From Chitinophaga niabensis (GTDB lineage Bacteria; Bacteroidota; Bacteroidia; Chitinophagales; Chitinophagaceae): a stretch of 64,000 bases of DNA. Below the pieces are notes generated by a model, which worked only from the letters and a program-made list of their open reading frames with translations, did no database searches and was not told the origin of the DNA. Below, piece after piece: positions 8,615 through 16,023 of the stretch; position 1 is the first letter of the stretch, and each line of letters starts with the position of its first letter. Where the stretch lies: assembly GCF_039545795.1 (NCBI RefSeq), contig NZ_CP154260.1, positions 3,849,001-3,913,000 on the forward strand, in the 5' to 3' direction. A program made the translations under genes and the position numbers.

Positions 8615-9411
8615 ATGCCTAAGCCTTTTAACGCTTCTTCAACTGATCCTCCCCCTGGCTTTATCCGGAAAGATTTCAAATCCTGCTTAGCAAGCCAGTT
8701 CTGGAAATGTGATCTATAATCCTTTACGCCCTTGACCCCTTCTCCCACTGACTTTAAATGGGAATTAAACGCCTGAAGAGCTTTAACAATCTGAATCTCC
8801 GAAATGGTGAACTTCTTTCGCACATGGTCAACGAAGTAGATCTTGTCTGCCAAACAATCGGTCATTAGCACATCCACAGATTTGGAAATTGAAGAACCAA
8901 AAAGTATTGGTGATGGCATCACGCCTCCGCTTTCCCCTCCATCTCCTTTTCCCCTTCCTATATCCCCTTCCTTCGTAGAGTATTCGTCTAACACTCGTGG
9001 AGTGTTAGTGGAGTGCTGTGTAAACTCAATGCCTTCACTGATTGTATAGCCTTTCAGGTTCATTAACCTTAATAATTCCTCCTCCGGGCAGTTCCTCGCC
9101 TTGGAGGGTTTATCTACCTTCTGGTGCCTCCGGAAAGTTCTGATACAGTAGAAGCCTTCCCCACGGTAGGAGAACGGGATCACTGCCTCTAACTCCGCCA
9201 GGCGTTCCAGCCAGCTAGAAAAAACCTCAATTCTGAGAGCCGATTTATAGGGGAATATTTGGTTCTTTAACCATAGGGGATTAGACCTTACAACCCCATA
9301 ATCATCCGAGAAATTCCATAAGCCAATAAACGTTAACATGATAGCCTCGGGCTCCTGCCCCAACTTCTCATCATTCCAAAAATCCGGCTTTATTGATCTT
9401 ATCCTTGGCAT
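8611..9411 (-). CDS. Phage replication initiator / helicase-recruiting protein
   Basis: A 266-residue protein from the ATG at 9411 (MPRIRSIKPDFW), chosen because this is the conserved N terminus of the family and because the longer frame to 9516 would overlap the next gene. The N-terminal about 110 residues resemble the winged-helix domain of phage replication O/DnaD-type proteins (FWNDEKL, LTFIGLW, DDYGVV). A low-complexity serine/glycine linker follows at about 150-175. The C-terminal helical part may contact DnaB. It is stop-start coupled to the dnaB gene. The name rests on similarity of the N-terminal motif and position. Confidence 0.7.
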   Translation of the reverse strand: MPRIRSIKPDFWNDEKLGQEPEAIMLTFIGLWNFSDDYGVVRSNPLWLKNQIFPYKSALRIEVFSSWLERLAELEAVIPFSYRGEGFYCIRTFRRHQKVDKPSKARNCPEEELLRLMNLKGYTISEGIEFTQHSTNTPRVLDEYSTKEGDIGRGKGDGGESGGVMPSPILFGSSISKSVDVLMTDCLADKIYFVDHVRKKFTISEIQIVKALQAFNSHLKSVGEGVKGVKDYRSHFQNWLAKQDLKSFRIKPGGGSVEEALKGLGI

Positions 9412-9422
9412 TATCACTTTTG

Positions 9423-9620
9423 TTAGAAAAGTTCCTTTTGTTTCGAATCCCTGACTTTCAATTCTGTTTTTATAAAAGCATCCAGTTTCCTTTCCCAGTA
9501 CCTGGTCTTTTCCCAATCAACAGAAGCGTGATACTTCTCATATTCCTTACGGTACCCTCGGACCCGGCGGGAAAGTTCCAGCAACCGGTCGAACTTCTTT
9601 TGGAGCGTTTCGTTATCCAT
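9423..9620 (-). CDS. Small charged helical phage protein
   Basis: A 65-residue protein rich in K, R and E (KKFDRLLELSRRVRGYRKEYEKYH), predicted to be one or two long helices. No motif is recognised. It is 2 bp from the gene upstream and 11 bp from the initiator gene, so it sits inside the replication module. Confidence 0.5.
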   Translation of the reverse strand: MDNETLQKKFDRLLELSRRVRGYRKEYEKYHASVDWEKTRYWERKLDAFIKTELKVRDSKQKELF

Positions 9621-9622
9621 TG

Positions 9623-9952
9623 CTACCGAAGTTTTATTTTAACAGGCTCAATGCTTGATTCCTCTGACCACTTACCACTATTGTACAGCTGACCAAACTC
9701 ATCCACATCGAAGAACCCATTGCGGTCGAACGGCTCCCGCTCCTTTGTTGGATCTTCCGGTTCGAAAGGGAGACCGGCATGCTCATCAAAGGAAAACTTA
9801 TGTCCGTTAATGAGCAGATCGTGCTCCATTGCATTGTAAAGCTTATACTGCGTGGTGTTTTCACTTTTGCAGGCTTGCTTTACTGTTGGATACTCCTGAA
9901 CCATTCTGCCCTGGCTGTCAAATTTGTACACTGCATTTGGATTTCGTGGCAT
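9623..9952 (-). CDS. NUMOD1-like small phage protein
   Basis: A 109-residue protein. The first about 45 residues, NAVYKFDSQGRMVQEYPTVK followed by QACKSENTT, match the NUMOD1-type module found at the ends of homing endonucleases: an aromatic residue, D-x-x-G turn, then a small helix-turn-helix with a T/S-x-x-x-A-x-K start. The acidic C-terminal part (about 60-105) is unrelated. It may be a free DNA-binding module without a nuclease. It lies 18 bp downstream of a short gene in the operon. Confidence 0.5.
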   Translation of the reverse strand: MPRNPNAVYKFDSQGRMVQEYPTVKQACKSENTTQYKLYNAMEHDLLINGHKFSFDEHAGLPFEPEDPTKEREPFDRNGFFDVDEFGQLYNSGKWSEESSIEPVKIKLR

Positions 9953-9970
9953 AAGAACTTATTTGCTTGA

Positions 9971-10204
9971 TTATCGACCTCTTTTTCTCTTCAAACCGAT
10001 GAAGCCTTTTTTGTTCCTCGGGAGCACAGCACCGCGCTTTGGAAAGAAAGTTTTATCGATTTCGTCCGCAATTCCTGTGTGTGGCATCTTAGTTTTAGGA
10101 TCAACCATATCATAGATTCTGCGGCCATACTGATAAAACTCACCTACGATTTCCCTTTCGTGTTTTACCTTCTGCTTATCTGTGTATGAAAACCTTGTAT
10201 TCAT
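9971..10204 (-). CDS. Small basic hypothetical phage protein
   Basis: A 77-residue protein with a very basic C terminus (RNKKGFIGLKRKRGR) suited to nucleic-acid contact. The middle (RRIYDMVDPKTKMPHTGI) shows no known motif. It is 2 bp from the NinB-like gene and 18 bp from the next. Its function is unknown. Confidence 0.5.
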   Translation of the reverse strand: MNTRFSYTDKQKVKHEREIVGEFYQYGRRIYDMVDPKTKMPHTGIADEIDKTFFPKRGAVLPRNKKGFIGLKRKRGR

Positions 10205-10206
10205 CG

Positions 10207-10614
10207 TTATTCGTTTGGTGATGGGATGCTGATACCGAGATATTCAGCAGCCCATTGTTGGATCTTTTCTATATATTGATTAAACTCTGTGGTTGTAAGC
10301 TCCGTTGTGCTGACGGCCCCTGTCAAAATCTCCCCGGTATTGTAGTTGATCACATCCCGTTTCAGGAAAAGCCCCTTCATAACCTCGTGTGCATCCTCTC
10401 CACTTTCTATTGATTCAAAGCCGGCGTCTATCAACCCATCCCTGACCATATCACAAACCACACCCCAGTAGTAGGCATTTTGGCTCAGACTCCTAACCTT
10501 CCGGGTTGAGACTTTTACCAGATAAATGCCATCCTTCAATTCAGCGAACTGCTTTCTGATTTCCTCCCGGTTCTTAATCCGGCCGTTTTCGATATGGCAG
10601 ATTCGCTGGGACAT
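10207..10614 (-). CDS. NinB-like recombination mediator
   Basis: A 135-residue protein. KVRSLSQNAYYWGVV at about 40-54 matches the core RSxxQNxxYW signature of the phage NinB/Orf family, single-strand-binding proteins that help load recombinases. The C-terminal helices (TTEFNQYIEKIQQWAAEYLG) match the same family. It lies in a recombination block with RecT and the MBL-fold protein; its start overlaps the MBL stop by one base. It would act with RecT and SSB on single-stranded ends. The assignment rests on one motif and context. Confidence 0.6.
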   Translation of the reverse strand: MSQRICHIENGRIKNREEIRKQFAELKDGIYLVKVSTRKVRSLSQNAYYWGVVCDMVRDGLIDAGFESIESGEDAHEVMKGLFLKRDVINYNTGEILTGAVSTTELTTTEFNQYIEKIQQWAAEYLGISIPSPNE

Positions 10615-11336
10615 TAGATGGCTGTCTTATTAAATGGAATAGAAAGCCCGGCCGAAGCGGCAACCACATTCTTGCCCGTCAAATCCCTGATCTCACGGAC
10701 GAACCTGCGTTCATCACTGTTCGAGTCACTCAGGTGAATAAGCACAATGTTATTCACAGTAGACAGGTCATTTGCAGCCAGCAACCCCTTGCATGTTTCC
10801 AGATTCATGTGTGATTGCACAATCCGGTCCCGTAGAAAGCCAGGGGTTCCATTCCCTTCCATTATTAACTCATCATGGTTACACTCCACAATGATGTTGT
10901 TAATGCCTGGGAAAACGTAATCACAGTAATAAGTATCTGTCAGGAAGAGAGTAAGGCCGCATTCTGGATGGTGGATCAGAAACCCAAAGCAGGGAACATC
11001 ATGGTTTACCGAAAACGGTCTCACCTTGAATTCACCAATCTGGTAGGAAAGACCCGCTCTTATAACCATTGCGTTATGATGCCTATCCACGTCACAGGCC
11101 TTGAAGGTATCCACCCCACCGTACACAGGAACTCCTGCATTCAGCACATCTTTGATTGCCTTTGCATGATCGCCATGGCAATGGGTAACAATGCAGGAAA
11201 CGCCTTGGAGGTTAAATTGTAATGCCTCCTTTATTTTTCTAAATTGAACTCCGCACTCAATAAGAAGTGTTTCCGTCTCCCCTTTAAGGAGATATGCATT
11301 GCCCGCGCTGTTGCTACCTATGACCCGTAGTTCCAT
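10614..11336 (-). CDS. Metallo-beta-lactamase-fold hydrolase, candidate phage nuclease
   Basis: A 240-residue protein with the MBL metal motif HCHGDH (about 53-58), a preceding strand CIVTH, a downstream FLTDTYY that gives the bridging aspartate, and a late histidine (VLIHLSDSNSD). It resembles the YycJ/WalJ branch of MBL proteins, which act on DNA or RNA ends. It is joined base to base with recT (11336) and with the NinB-like gene (10614). Because no lambda-Exo or RecE gene is present, it is a good candidate for the 5'-3' exonuclease that feeds RecT. That role is inference. Confidence 0.7.
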   Translation of the reverse strand: MELRVIGSNSAGNAYLLKGETETLLIECGVQFRKIKEALQFNLQGVSCIVTHCHGDHAKAIKDVLNAGVPVYGGVDTFKACDVDRHHNAMVIRAGLSYQIGEFKVRPFSVNHDVPCFGFLIHHPECGLTLFLTDTYYCDYVFPGINNIIVECNHDELIMEGNGTPGFLRDRIVQSHMNLETCKGLLAANDLSTVNNIVLIHLSDSNSDERRFVREIRDLTGKNVVAASAGLSIPFNKTAI

Positions 11337-12190
11337 CAGATTGGATTTTTTTCTTCACCGGTTAATTCCTCTTCCTTTTCTTCCACAGAAACAGGTGCAG
11401 GATCAGGATCAATTGTGAGCACTTCTCTGTTTGCCCGTTCGCCAATTGTGGTTCTAACAACTTCCGATTGGATATCTTCAGTAGAATCTTCGTACAGGTG
11501 AGCATCATCACTAGTATTTATCAACAACTTGCATGCACGATTAATAACCGTTTTGGCGGCCATCTGGTCAGCAAAGTTTTTATGTGCAGGGCTACCTCCT
11601 TTTGCATGACCTTGTGCCCACGCCTTTTGAATTTGATCCCAGGTCATAACCTCCATGTCCTTAGTCCCATCTTCCAGCTCGGTTATGGCATATGCACCAA
11701 CTATAACTCCGGATCCAATGCTTTCCAACGTTTGTTTATGGTGTATGAGTTTCCTGCGGCCAGTTTCCTCATCCACTTCAAATTCAAATTCATCCCCTTT
11801 AAAAATGGCATTACCTTTTATTTTGTTCAAACCAGCAACCCTACGCGCCATTGCGATGTTGCCGGCGTATTCCCGTTGCCAGGATAATTTTCCTCCGTAT
11901 GCAATGAAGGAACCTTGCCTTTTAGCAACACTTAGGCCTTCCGTCACCATTTTAAACAGGCTGTTTGCGATGCTATCTTTGGAACATGATTCGAGTACAG
12001 GTTTACCGTCTTTATCCTTTAACTCCACTAAAACCAGGTAAGCAGATTTTAAAGCATTTTCCGCACTATAGTTTTTGGGCAACACCAATTCGCCGGCTTC
12101 CTGGAATTGAGATATCCTTGATAGAACACCATCAGTAATGTTCCTGTCTTGTTTTGTGGCCGGTGCTGCCGGAGTTGTTGTATTTGACAT
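11336..12190 (-). CDS. recT: RecT-family single-strand annealing protein
   Basis: A 284-residue protein of usual RecT length. The core has NALKSAYLVL, CSKDSIANSLFKMVTEGLS, the typical FIAYGGKLSWQREYAG, and MTWDQIQKAW, then the conserved MAAKTVINRACKLL helix. An acidic tail (about 255-284, EEKEEELTGEE) may bind SSB, as in other RecT proteins. It anneals complementary single strands and promotes strand invasion during phage replication and recombination. It lies 9 bp after the Rad50-like ATPase gene and shares a base with the MBL gene. Confidence 0.9.
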   Translation of the reverse strand: MSNTTTPAAPATKQDRNITDGVLSRISQFQEAGELVLPKNYSAENALKSAYLVLVELKDKDGKPVLESCSKDSIANSLFKMVTEGLSVAKRQGSFIAYGGKLSWQREYAGNIAMARRVAGLNKIKGNAIFKGDEFEFEVDEETGRRKLIHHKQTLESIGSGVIVGAYAITELEDGTKDMEVMTWDQIQKAWAQGHAKGGSPAHKNFADQMAAKTVINRACKLLINTSDDAHLYEDSTEDIQSEVVRTTIGERANREVLTIDPDPAPVSVEEKEEELTGEEKNPI

Positions 12191-12199
12191 CGATTAATA

Positions 12200-14245
12200 T
12201 TAAGCAGCCTCTACCCTCAAAGTGGTGTCAGCAGGTGAAACAAAAAGAGAAATGATCTGGGAATTGATCTCCGGGATGAACGTAACGGACTCTCGGTTAT
12301 CACAGAATACAGGAGCATAGATCTCGTAATGCTGGGAAAGAGTATTTAGGACATCGAGACCGGCGAGCAGTTTGGCGGCAGTATTGAGGGTCTTGTATGG
12401 AACATCTTTGTACTCACAGACACAGGTATCTGCGATTCCTCCATTAACCTGCTGGTCGAAGAGACGGAATGAAACATACCGGAAGCGATCATTTACCCTT
12501 TTCTCAAGTATGTCCATTTTTGCCCTGTTATAGGCCTCGATCTCAAACTCCTTCTGTTCAATGGTGGCGATTTCCTGAGCAGTTGCGGATTCTTCCTTTT
12601 TAAGTTGGGCAATCCGTAATTCCGTCTTCTCAATGGTTGCCTTCCTGGATAACTTCTCCTTAAGTTCATCCAGTTCTTCATTCAGGGTAGCTTTCTCAGC
12701 CTTCTCCTTTTCAAATGTCACAGGCTCCCCCAGCGCGTCAGTCTGAATTTTAACCAGCTTTCTCAGTTCTTCTATTTCATCCAGAAGGTTCAGAGCATCC
12801 CCGTTTTTATCCATAAGAACGGTAACTGCAGCTTCAATATCTATGGACGATGCGTTCTTCGCAAGCTCCTTAATGTCCGCGAGTTGTTGGGCCAGTGCAG
12901 GAACTTTTTCCTTGGTTACTTTTAATTGGGTGCCCAGGTCTTCAATCGCTTGCTCTAAGGACTGCAGGGTTTTCTCTTCCTGCGCCTTTTGCTCCTTGCT
13001 GCGATCGGACTTACGTACTTCATCCGCTTTGCGGGACGCAACTCCTTCATTGAAGTTCTTTAACAGCCCCGCTTTTGTTTTAACAACATCATCAACTGGC
13101 AGTTGTTGCTTGCATGATGGACAAACGCAACCGTTTTCATCGAAAACAAACTTTTCTGCATTGATCTTCTCCCACTGTTCCCGGTTGCCCTGGATCAGCA
13201 TGTCCAGCCTTTCAATTTCAGTTTTACACCTTTCCACCATTTCATCCTTGGATGTGATCTCCTTTTCTAACCTGGAAACCTCCCGATTATTGGAATCAAT
13301 CTGGTTTTGAACAGAGGCAATCTCAGATGTTTTGCCATTTTGGTTTTCAAGCAAACCGCTTTTGATCTTACTCCGGATTCCATCCAAGAGCGTGTTCTTC
13401 AGGAAAATCTCATTATTCAAAGCCGTGATGCCCTTTTGCTTTTCCTGTAATCCCTTTGAATAGTCAGCCAGCTGCTGGTCTATATCCTCCACACGCGCCT
13501 TCTTAGCTTTTATCTGTTTGGCCAGGTCGTCCCAATCCAAAACATCCGGCAATCCACGTTTTGCCTCGTCAATTCGTGGAAGGTACTGTTCGGAATCTTT
13601 CTTCAAACCAGCTTTCTTAGCACCCAGCTGCTTTTTGTAATCGTCCAGGTCCTTGTATTTACCACTTCCGAGAACTTCCCTTAAATGGGAGAAGTCTGTC
13701 ACCTTGGAGTTCATCGAGGTAAAAATGTCCTCGTTGGTTATCTCCCCAGCAATATCCACCAGGCCTCGGCGCTGGTCCTTCCAGTCAAGAGAATTGAAGT
13801 AGTGGGGGTTGGTGAGAAGTTTGATCAGGCTGGGAGAGATCATTGCATCTACATCTGCCTGATACTCGGTTAAGGACACGGGAACATCATTCACATAGTA
13901 TTCGGTATAATGACCTTTGAATACCTTCTGTGACTGGCCCTTCGGCTTTTGCCAGTCCTCCATGTAAACCCTCTTCAGTTTTAGCTCCCGGTTGTTTACC
14001 AGGAAGACACCCTCCACTTCATGAGACTGTGCGTTCAGTTCTTTACGGAGGGTGTTTTTGATCTCATAGTCCTTACGGTCAAATTCATCCTTGCCGGTAA
14101 GTAACCAGAAAAACGCAGACAGGATCGTAGATTTGCCTGACTCGTTAGCCCCACTGATTTTAGTGGACTGTCCAAACTGAATCAGGAGATCCGTTATACC
14201 CTTGAAATTTCTCAAAGAAAGTGTTTGTAAATAAATTGTTTTCAT
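12200..14245 (-). CDS. Rad50/SbcC-like ATPase with zinc hook
   Basis: A 681-residue protein. The N-terminal lobe has Walker A GANESGKST (about 33-41) inside the Rad50/RecF-type strand LRNFKGITDL. Two long coiled-coil arms meet at a CPSCKQQLP zinc hook near residue 374. The C-terminal lobe has LLAGLDVLNTLSQ, then YAPVFCDNRESV, where a canonical Walker B LDEP is replaced by a CDNRE form. Such degenerate ATPases are common beside phage recT. Rad50-type proteins open DNA ends for a partner nuclease; here the MBL-fold protein two genes on is the natural candidate. The small acidic gene and a hairpin lie just upstream. Confidence 0.85.
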   Translation of the reverse strand: MKTIYLQTLSLRNFKGITDLLIQFGQSTKISGANESGKSTILSAFFWLLTGKDEFDRKDYEIKNTLRKELNAQSHEVEGVFLVNNRELKLKRVYMEDWQKPKGQSQKVFKGHYTEYYVNDVPVSLTEYQADVDAMISPSLIKLLTNPHYFNSLDWKDQRRGLVDIAGEITNEDIFTSMNSKVTDFSHLREVLGSGKYKDLDDYKKQLGAKKAGLKKDSEQYLPRIDEAKRGLPDVLDWDDLAKQIKAKKARVEDIDQQLADYSKGLQEKQKGITALNNEIFLKNTLLDGIRSKIKSGLLENQNGKTSEIASVQNQIDSNNREVSRLEKEITSKDEMVERCKTEIERLDMLIQGNREQWEKINAEKFVFDENGCVCPSCKQQLPVDDVVKTKAGLLKNFNEGVASRKADEVRKSDRSKEQKAQEEKTLQSLEQAIEDLGTQLKVTKEKVPALAQQLADIKELAKNASSIDIEAAVTVLMDKNGDALNLLDEIEELRKLVKIQTDALGEPVTFEKEKAEKATLNEELDELKEKLSRKATIEKTELRIAQLKKEESATAQEIATIEQKEFEIEAYNRAKMDILEKRVNDRFRYVSFRLFDQQVNGGIADTCVCEYKDVPYKTLNTAAKLLAGLDVLNTLSQHYEIYAPVFCDNRESVTFIPEINSQIISLFVSPADTTLRVEAA

Positions 14246-14283
14246 AACTTTATAGTGTATTCAAATTTTAAGTTTTCTTTAAG

Positions 14284-14309
14284 AAGGCCCGGTGATCAGA
14301 CCGGGCCTT
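14284..14309. terminator. Strong hairpin with T runs, bidirectional terminator-like
   Basis: A perfect 9-bp inverted repeat (AAGGCCCGG at 14284-14292 with CCGGGCCTT at 14301-14309) around an 8-nt loop. The + side is followed by TTTCTTTT. On the minus strand the repeat is followed by a weaker CTT-rich tail. It separates the acidic small gene from the Rad50-like gene and may attenuate leftward transcription. Confidence 0.6.
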
Positions 14310-14334
14310 TCTTTTACCCGCTAGTTTCTGTCAA

Positions 14335-14451
14335 CTATTCGCTGGCATCACTGCCAGCTTCACCTTGTTCAGCATTGACTGCTTCAGCAACGTTTTCGGT
14401 TGCGTCTTCGGCGCCCTGGCCGTCTTTTACTTCTGGATCGAAATTGTCCAT
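14335..14451 (-). CDS. Tiny acidic protein, 38 residues
   Basis: A 38-residue frame with an ATG at 14451: MDNFDPEVKDG then a run rich in A, E, D and G, ending GSDASE. It has about twelve acidic residues and one basic one. Very acidic small phage proteins can mimic DNA and block host nucleases or other DNA-binding proteins. That is only a hypothesis, as low-complexity acidic frames also arise by chance. The frame lies between the 69-residue gene and a strong hairpin and is in the operon direction. Confidence 0.45.
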   Translation of the reverse strand: MDNFDPEVKDGQGAEDATENVAEAVNAEQGEAGSDASE

Positions 14452-14487
14452 GTTCGCTTTTGGTTTTATTGTTAAAGAATAGAAAAC

Positions 14488-14697
14488 TTATTTCTTAAAA
14501 TTGTAAGTCTCCGTTGTGTTTAATACCCCGGCTGAATCCAGTTCTTTGCCAGAACGAATGAAGAATCCCTCACTCTGAAGAAGGCGGTAGTCATCTGACC
14601 TCATAATTACGGGCACACACCTGCCGTCAGCATACAAATTGCATTGAACTGTGTTTCCCTCTATTTTTTTAACATCTAATTGCATCCATTTTTCCAT
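14488..14697 (-). CDS. Small hypothetical phage protein after the ncRNA
   Basis: A 69-residue protein (MEKWMQLDVKKIEGN...) predicted to be a small beta-rich domain: LDVKKIEGNTVQCNLYADG then CVPVIMRSDDYRLLQSEG. It has no known motif. It starts 12 bp beyond the T run that ends the candidate structured RNA, so it is either transcribed by read-through or from a promoter inside that region. Confidence 0.55.
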   Translation of the reverse strand: MEKWMQLDVKKIEGNTVQCNLYADGRCVPVIMRSDDYRLLQSEGFFIRSGKELDSAGVLNTTETYNFKK

Positions 14698-14709
14698 AAA
14701 CCAATTTTT

Positions 14710-14735
14710 AAAAAGTGGCCGCTACTTTCCCGGCC
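14710..14735 (-). terminator. Rho-independent terminator of the candidate ncRNA
   Basis: On the minus strand, a GGCCG/CGGCC stem (14735-14731 with 14721-14717) closes a 9-nt loop and is followed two bases later by TTTTT (14714-14710). The + strand has no T run on the other side. It fixes the minus strand as the sense strand of the structured block upstream. Confidence 0.7.
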
Positions 14736-14880
14736 TGGTCAGAAGGATTTCAACGTTTAGTGTTTAATAATCGCGTCCGTGCTGTCGTATCCCTATTCTT
14801 TCCAGCATGTCACCGGTTACACCTGATCACCGGAAGTTTACACGTAATCTACTTTCCTTCGTTCCTCGTGTTGGTTGCGT

Positions 14881-14912
14881 TGTGGAGGCCGGGGAATCGA
14901 ACCCTCAAGACC
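14881..14912 (-). other. tRNA T-arm-like segment inside the candidate ncRNA
   Basis: On the minus strand, GGGTTCGATTCCCC followed by GGCCTCCACA looks like a tRNA T loop and 3' acceptor end. No full cloverleaf can be drawn: the T stem is only 3 bp, and the best 5' partner (TGGAG, about 55 nt upstream) leaves no D or anticodon arm. It is either a tRNA mimic within the RNA or a captured tRNA fragment. Confidence 0.45.
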
Positions 14913-15660
14913 CTGATGGACTAAGAGAAAAACTCCATTGTCTGCCCCCATTTGCCGGTCTTCCCCGGCTGCCACTCTTGGTAAAGCCCAACATTAGATA
15001 AGCTGTGCAATATTCGCTCCCGGCTCCTGTAGTGCGTGAATACTGCGACAGTAACACTACATTATGGGATCCCGTCTTTCCGGCAGTCCGAGGTGGCTCT
15101 CCCTCAGTCACCACTTTACGCCTCAAATGGTTTAACGGGTCGCTTCAGTCCTACCATAACCGTAGCAGTTGACTCTGGCATGCTACTAACCATTGCGCCT
15201 ATTCGCCATCAAAGGCCACGGTAAGACGTCCCTGTAAAGGTTTGTGTCCGATAGGCTCCCGCTTCATTATTTTAGTCTGGTGGATAGCGAACACCAGTAA
15301 CCGCGCCGCACTCGCCGCCCGATGATCAGGTTTCTGGGTACTTGCCCTACAATCCTGCAACTATCTTTAAAACCGCCGTAGTTTTTCCCCGGCTTTAGCT
15401 ACCAGCCGTCACATCACATTCGTTAGAATGGCTGGTTATTTCTGCGGTTCCAATTCATCCGGGCAGCGATATGATATTTCATGCTCGCTTTAGGGGCTGA
15501 CTACCCTCCTTATAAAGTATCCCGGTGCGGGTAAGGCGTTCGACACCGCTCTTCGCTGATCAGGCGCCGCACTCCTTTATATGCGTAACCGGGAATAAGG
15601 TTGGGGCTGTCCAGAGTACTCTCGCCTCCTTTCGGTGACCAGGGATTTGTCCTGCCCCAA

Positions 15661-15829
15661 TATTTTCAAAGAACTTCTATCACTTTCAAAAGGCACCAGC
15701 CATAAACATGGCCGGTACGCCGCTTATAAATTCCACGTTATGAAAAAACTTCAGGGAATCCGGCACCTGGAAAAGTGCCGGAGTTTTATTGTTCTTTTTT
15801 TCAACCCCAAATACTGTAACAATAAATTT
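15661..15829 (-). promoter_or_regulatory. Leader region with two hairpins before the ncRNA
   Basis: A 169-bp non-coding stretch. One hairpin pairs CCGGCAC with GTGCCGG (15754-15782); its T-rich tail lies on the + side. A second, on the minus strand at about 15694-15717, has a 9-bp stem with one G-U pair and a 4-nt loop, then GCCTTTTG, and could be a weak terminator or processing site. Just before the first RNA stem the minus strand has GTTCTTTG, a partial match to the -7 box TAnnTTTG, so a dedicated promoter is possible but not proven. Confidence 0.35.
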
Positions 15830-15937
15830 CTATTTGAATCGGTTCTTATCCCTTTTGTAGTCTCGGACCTGCAAGTATGCTGCATAACCAAGAATACTGA
15901 GTAAGGAACCTATAATAACTAAACCTAAAAGTGACAT
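15830..15937 (-). CDS. Tiny single-span membrane protein, 35 residues
   Basis: An ATG at 15937 opens a 35-residue frame. Residues 2-21 are one hydrophobic helix (SLLGLVIIGSLLSILGYAAY), followed by a positively charged tail (QVRDYKRDKNRFK), the charge pattern of an N-out/C-in small membrane peptide. It is in operon direction between the 139-residue membrane protein and the candidate ncRNA. It may be a lysis, holin-like or superinfection peptide. No family is recognised. Confidence 0.55.
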   Translation of the reverse strand: MSLLGLVIIGSLLSILGYAAYLQVRDYKRDKNRFK

Positions 15938-16023
15938 ACCTTAAATTTTCCCAGGAAAGAGATCTCACCTGGCTGTTTACCTTTCAAACCATATCCTATG
16001 AAAAACCTTACCTTTTGATCAGC

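Larger units (their letters stand above)
14710..15660 (-). ncRNA. Candidate giant ornate structured RNA, about 950 nt
   Basis: A phage block with no credible gene, GC-richer to the eye than its flanks, and packed with perfect stems that do not clash when read on the minus strand. Stems (+ coordinates) are: 15654-15660/15601-15607; 15575-15581/15511-15517 enclosing 15567-15572/15525-15530; 15485-15489/15465-15469; 15444-15449/15371-15376 enclosing 15431-15436/15401-15406 and 15426-15430/15417-15421; 15292-15297/15277-15282; 15181-15186/15162-15167; 15153-15157/15127-15131; 15111-15114/15093-15096; 15055-15060/15029-15034 enclosing 15049-15053/15041-15045; 14965-14969/14954-14958; and the 3' terminator. 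The size, prophage setting and multi-helix form fit giant phage RNAs such as GOLLD or ROOL. I cannot tell which class, or whether it is a new one. Confidence 0.7.

Noticed and set aside
12843..13310. A 155-residue rightward frame opposite the Rad50-like gene
   Set aside because: It is the reverse complement of the coiled-coil arm of the ATPase and is serine/leucine-rich, a typical shadow frame.
14881..14960. Complete tRNA or tmRNA gene
   Set aside because: Only a T-loop and acceptor-like end are present. The T stem has 3 bp, there is no anticodon or D arm, and no tmRNA tag frame or 5' tmRNA domain is visible.
14905..15126. A 73-residue leftward open frame inside the structured block
   Set aside because: Its residues are low in hydrophobic core and rich in R, G, S and T, and the DNA is accounted for by base-paired stems. 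It looks like a chance frame in a non-coding RNA.
15036..15224. A 62-residue rightward frame inside the structured block
   Set aside because: It runs against the operon, has no known motif, and overlaps several stems. The 3' terminator shows that the other strand is the transcribed one.
15754..15800. Rightward terminator of a rightward transcript
   Set aside because: The hairpin has a T-rich tail on the + strand, but no rightward gene or promoter lies upstream. I kept it only as part of the leader region.
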